Shown: positions 23,572 through 25,155 of the stretch, piece after piece
Layout: every line of letters starts with the position of its first letter
Position numbering within the stretch: position 1 is the first letter of the stretch
Source: Alistipes sp. CAG:435
GTDB taxonomy: Bacteria; Bacteroidota; Bacteroidia; Bacteroidales; UBA932
Reading direction: 5' to 3'
Assembly (NCBI GenBank): GCA_000433355.1
Contig: FR893132.1
Location: forward strand, 1-25,155
DNA length: 25,155 nt
Notes under the pieces: model-generated
What the model was told of the DNA's origin: nothing
Seen by the model: the letters and a program-made list of their open reading frames with translations, nothing else
The model's database searches: none
Program-made: the position numbers and the translations under genes

Positions 23572-24063
23572 ATGAGCACCAGACATTTATTCCTTCCGTT
23601 CCTTATCGCGCTGGCAGGAATTGTCTCCTGCAATCAATTACTTCCTGACGATCAGCAGGGGACCCCGCGCGGCTATGTAACCGTTGACAAACAGCACTAC
23701 TGCAACCTGACCAACGTCAAGGGAAAAGATTTCGAGGGAAGCCAGAAATGGGTATTCAATGACGGGGACGACATTCGCGTCAAGATGTCCGGATGGCGCT
23801 GCCGCTGCGGCGAGCCAAGCCACATCAGCTTCAACGTTTCCTTGGTGGAACTCGACCTTCCCGGAGTCGCCACAATGTACATCCCTCTGGAGCGCACCGA
23901 AGGGGATCATTATGTGAGCGACAATAAGTCAGTAACCGGAGCCCATCTCAACCACTATCATGTGTCGAAGGACGGCCGCTTTCTGGAGTTCGACCTATCG
24001 ATCACCCTGTACCGTGAGACAAAGGGGGACATCCGTATCTTCTATTTCGGTCCGATCCTATGA
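23572..24063 (+). CDS. Small lipoprotein of unknown function
   Basis: A 163-residue protein with a lipoprotein signal (FLPFLIALAGIVSC, Cys20). I do not recognise the mature part. It is rich in beta-strand-like segments (RGYVTVDKQHYCNLTNVKG, HISFNVSLVELDLPGVATMY, RFLEFDLSITLYRE, DIRIFYFGPIL). It has a Cys-rich turn, GWRCRCGEPSH, whose two close cysteines plus Cys and His could bind a metal or form a disulfide. The end FYFGPIL is hydrophobic. It stands alone between two terminators, about 140 bases after the GH2 terminator, so it is probably a single-gene transcript. A TTTATATTG upstream (near 23538) is close to, but not, the -7 consensus. Confidence 0.7.
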   Translation: MSTRHLFLPFLIALAGIVSCNQLLPDDQQGTPRGYVTVDKQHYCNLTNVKGKDFEGSQKWVFNDGDDIRVKMSGWRCRCGEPSHISFNVSLVELDLPGVATMYIPLERTEGDHYVSDNKSVTGAHLNHYHVSKDGRFLEFDLSITLYRETKGDIRIFYFGPIL

Positions 24064-24121
24064 CACTCCCTGAGAGGCCTCACTGACATATGCCGGACGA
24101 GCCGGCAAAAAGAAGGGCGAA

Positions 24122-24166
24122 AAGAAGGTGACCAAGTTTTTTAACCTGGCCACCTTCTTTTTTTTG
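24122..24166. terminator. Bidirectional terminator between convergent genes
   Basis: AAGAAGGTG (24122-24130) pairs with CACCTTCTT (24151-24159), and further imperfect pairing (ACCAAGTT with AACCTGGC) continues inward. A run of T follows on the plus strand to 24165, and A-rich sequence lies on the other side. It serves the lipoprotein gene and, from the other strand, the metallophosphatase gene whose stop is at 24181. Confidence 0.85.
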
Positions 24167-24180
24167 TCATATAAGCGGAA

Positions 24181-25008
24181 CTACCTTGTAATCTTCATGT
24201 TGCCGACATAGAGTCCCCACTCGCCGTCCTGTACGATCGGAACCGGGACACCGTCAAGGTTGTTCTCGTAGTGAGGAGCCTTGAGGTAGGTGTGGGAGTG
24301 GCCGCCTACGACGAGATCCACGTTGCGGGTGCGGCGTACAAGCATCTGGTCCAGATACGGCTCGTTCTCGAAACCGATGTGGGTGAGGGCGATCACAAGG
24401 TCGCACTTCTTCTCGGTCTTCAGGTACTCGGCCCACTTGTTGACCACCTCGGAGTTCTCATAGCCCGGGATCATGTCGGAAACCTCCTTAGAGACAAGGA
24501 TGGTGATGTCCGGCATAAGGCCGATGATGCCGATCCTCATTCCGGCCTTCTTCAGAATGGTGTACGGCTTGACATACTGAGACAGAGACACTTTCGAGAA
24601 ATCATAGTTGGCGCAGACCACAGGACACTTGATCTTGGCAAGTCGGCGCGCGAGCTCATCCACACCGTTGTCGAACTCATGGTTGCCCAAAGTCACGCAA
24701 TCGTACTTCATCGCGTTGATCAGATCGATCTCGATGTCGCCTCCGAGCACGGAGAAATAGGACGTGCCCTGATCGAAGTCGCCGGCATGGAGGAGCAGCA
24801 CGTTCCTCTTTCCGTCAGCCTTCACGACACTGTCGCGGTAGGCGGCACGCTCGATCACTCCGCCCATACCCTCATGCTCGCCTGAGCGCTCCGGCTCAAG
24901 ATGGCTGTGGGTGTCATTGACGTGGAGTATGGTAAGTCTCTTCTGGGCCGCGGCGTCGATGTTAGCGATGGCCGCGAGCAGGCATATTCCTAAAATAAAA
25001 CGTCTCAT
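24181..25008 (-). CDS. Exported 5'-nucleotidase-type metallophosphatase (catalytic domain only)
   Basis: A 275-residue periplasmic phosphoesterase with signal peptide ending near DAAAQ (residue 22). All metal-ligand motifs of the UshA/5'-nucleotidase N-terminal domain are visible: LHVNDTHSH (Asp32, His34), HAGDFDQG (Asp77), LGNHEFDNG (Asn109, His110), ALTHIGFENE and GGHSHTYLKAP. The 5'-nucleotidase C-terminal substrate-specificity domain, normally on the same chain, is absent; the protein stops after the catalytic domain. Its ATG overlaps the TGA of the upstream gene (ATGA), so the two are translationally coupled. If the upstream gene is the missing domain, this is a split 5'-nucleotidase. 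Likely function is hydrolysis of nucleotides or similar phosphate esters in the periplasm. Confidence 0.88.
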   Translation of the reverse strand: MRRFILGICLLAAIANIDAAAQKRLTILHVNDTHSHLEPERSGEHEGMGGVIERAAYRDSVVKADGKRNVLLLHAGDFDQGTSYFSVLGGDIEIDLINAMKYDCVTLGNHEFDNGVDELARRLAKIKCPVVCANYDFSKVSLSQYVKPYTILKKAGMRIGIIGLMPDITILVSKEVSDMIPGYENSEVVNKWAEYLKTEKKCDLVIALTHIGFENEPYLDQMLVRRTRNVDLVVGGHSHTYLKAPHYENNLDGVPVPIVQDGEWGLYVGNMKITR

Positions 25009-25155
25009 TTGCTGTCCCCCTCCTCAAGGATTGTGATCCAGTTCTGGTTCTGGTACTCGATAGGCTTCCCGGCGGCGGTGAGGCCCTGCACATAGGCGAG
25101 CATCGTGTCGTAGAGGTAGCCGTTGCACATTATGACCTCCTCGGCGTTCCTGGCC
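25005..25155 (-). CDS. C-terminal end of an upstream gene, possibly a 5'-nucleotidase C-terminal-domain protein (cut by window edge)
   Basis: About 49 residues before a TGA at 25007-25005 are visible on the minus strand, beginning RNAEEVIMCNGYLYDTML and ending WITILEEGDSK. The visible part, with AYVQGLTAAGKPIEYQNQ, resembles the last helix and tail of 5'-nucleotidase C-terminal domains, which often end with an aspartyl-helix followed by TxxGKxI. The fragment is too short to be sure. The stop overlaps the start of the metallophosphatase gene by four bases (ATGA). Bacteroidota often encode the two halves of a 5'-nucleotidase as adjacent genes, which supports the assignment from context. Confidence 0.5.
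   Translation of the reverse strand, partial: ARNAEEVIMCNGYLYDTMLAYVQGLTAAGKPIEYQNQNWITILEEGDSK

Noticed and set aside
1..25155. tRNA or rRNA genes.
   Set aside because: I saw no tRNA-like cloverleaf ending or rRNA-like conserved stretch in the intergenic regions.

Overview
The window looks like chromosomal DNA of a member of the Bacteroidales (Bacteroidota), probably an uncultured gut-type lineage. The evidence is SusC/SusD pairs, many short lipoprotein signal peptides, promoters of the Bacteroides type (TTTG, 19 bases, TAnnTTTG), a glutaminyl-tRNA synthetase and mostly weak Shine-Dalgarno sites. The genus cannot be fixed from the sequence alone.

Region 1 (1-4254) is a small carbohydrate locus. 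A minus-strand operon carries a secreted clan GH-A glycosidase and then the start of a SusC-type TonB-dependent receptor that runs off the left edge. Next come a GntR-type regulator with a sugar-binding-protein-like sensor half (minus) and a ROK-family sugar kinase (plus). The glycosidase operon and the kinase have the same promoter layout, and an identical 17-base element (ACCACACCACAACACAC) lies just downstream of both -7 boxes. The GntR gene lies between the two copies. This reads as a complete small regulon, and it is the best candidate here for an undescribed regulatory site.

Region 2 (4255-5015) holds the frameshifted C-terminal remnant of an outer-membrane beta-barrel protein, then about 340 bases without a recognisable gene. 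Region 3 (5016-14319) is a five-gene plus-strand operon: two paralogous lipoproteins with a C-terminal FISUMP-type domain, a SusC, a SusD and a DUF4843-like lipoprotein. It has no enzyme and no local regulator. The two FISUMP lipoproteins are probably the surface ligand-binding parts of an uptake system whose substrate is unknown.

Region 4 (14320-15137) is a gene graveyard. C-terminal remnants of a GH2 beta-galactosidase (minus) and of a cellobiose/mannobiose-type 2-epimerase (plus) meet head to head, as if one deletion removed both 5' halves. They are followed by a 12-base minisatellite and nested direct repeats around a stem-loop.

Region 5 (15138-21166) is mainly housekeeping: glnS, a LolC/E-type permease, a 162-base near-perfect palindromic element, a stand-alone PAS protein, a small four-helix membrane protein and an LTA-synthase-like phosphoglycerol transferase. 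Region 6 (21167-25155) has a GH2 glycosidase with a clear promoter and terminator, a small lipoprotein, a bidirectional terminator, and a 5'-nucleotidase-type metallophosphatase preceded by the end of what may be its separate C-terminal-domain partner.
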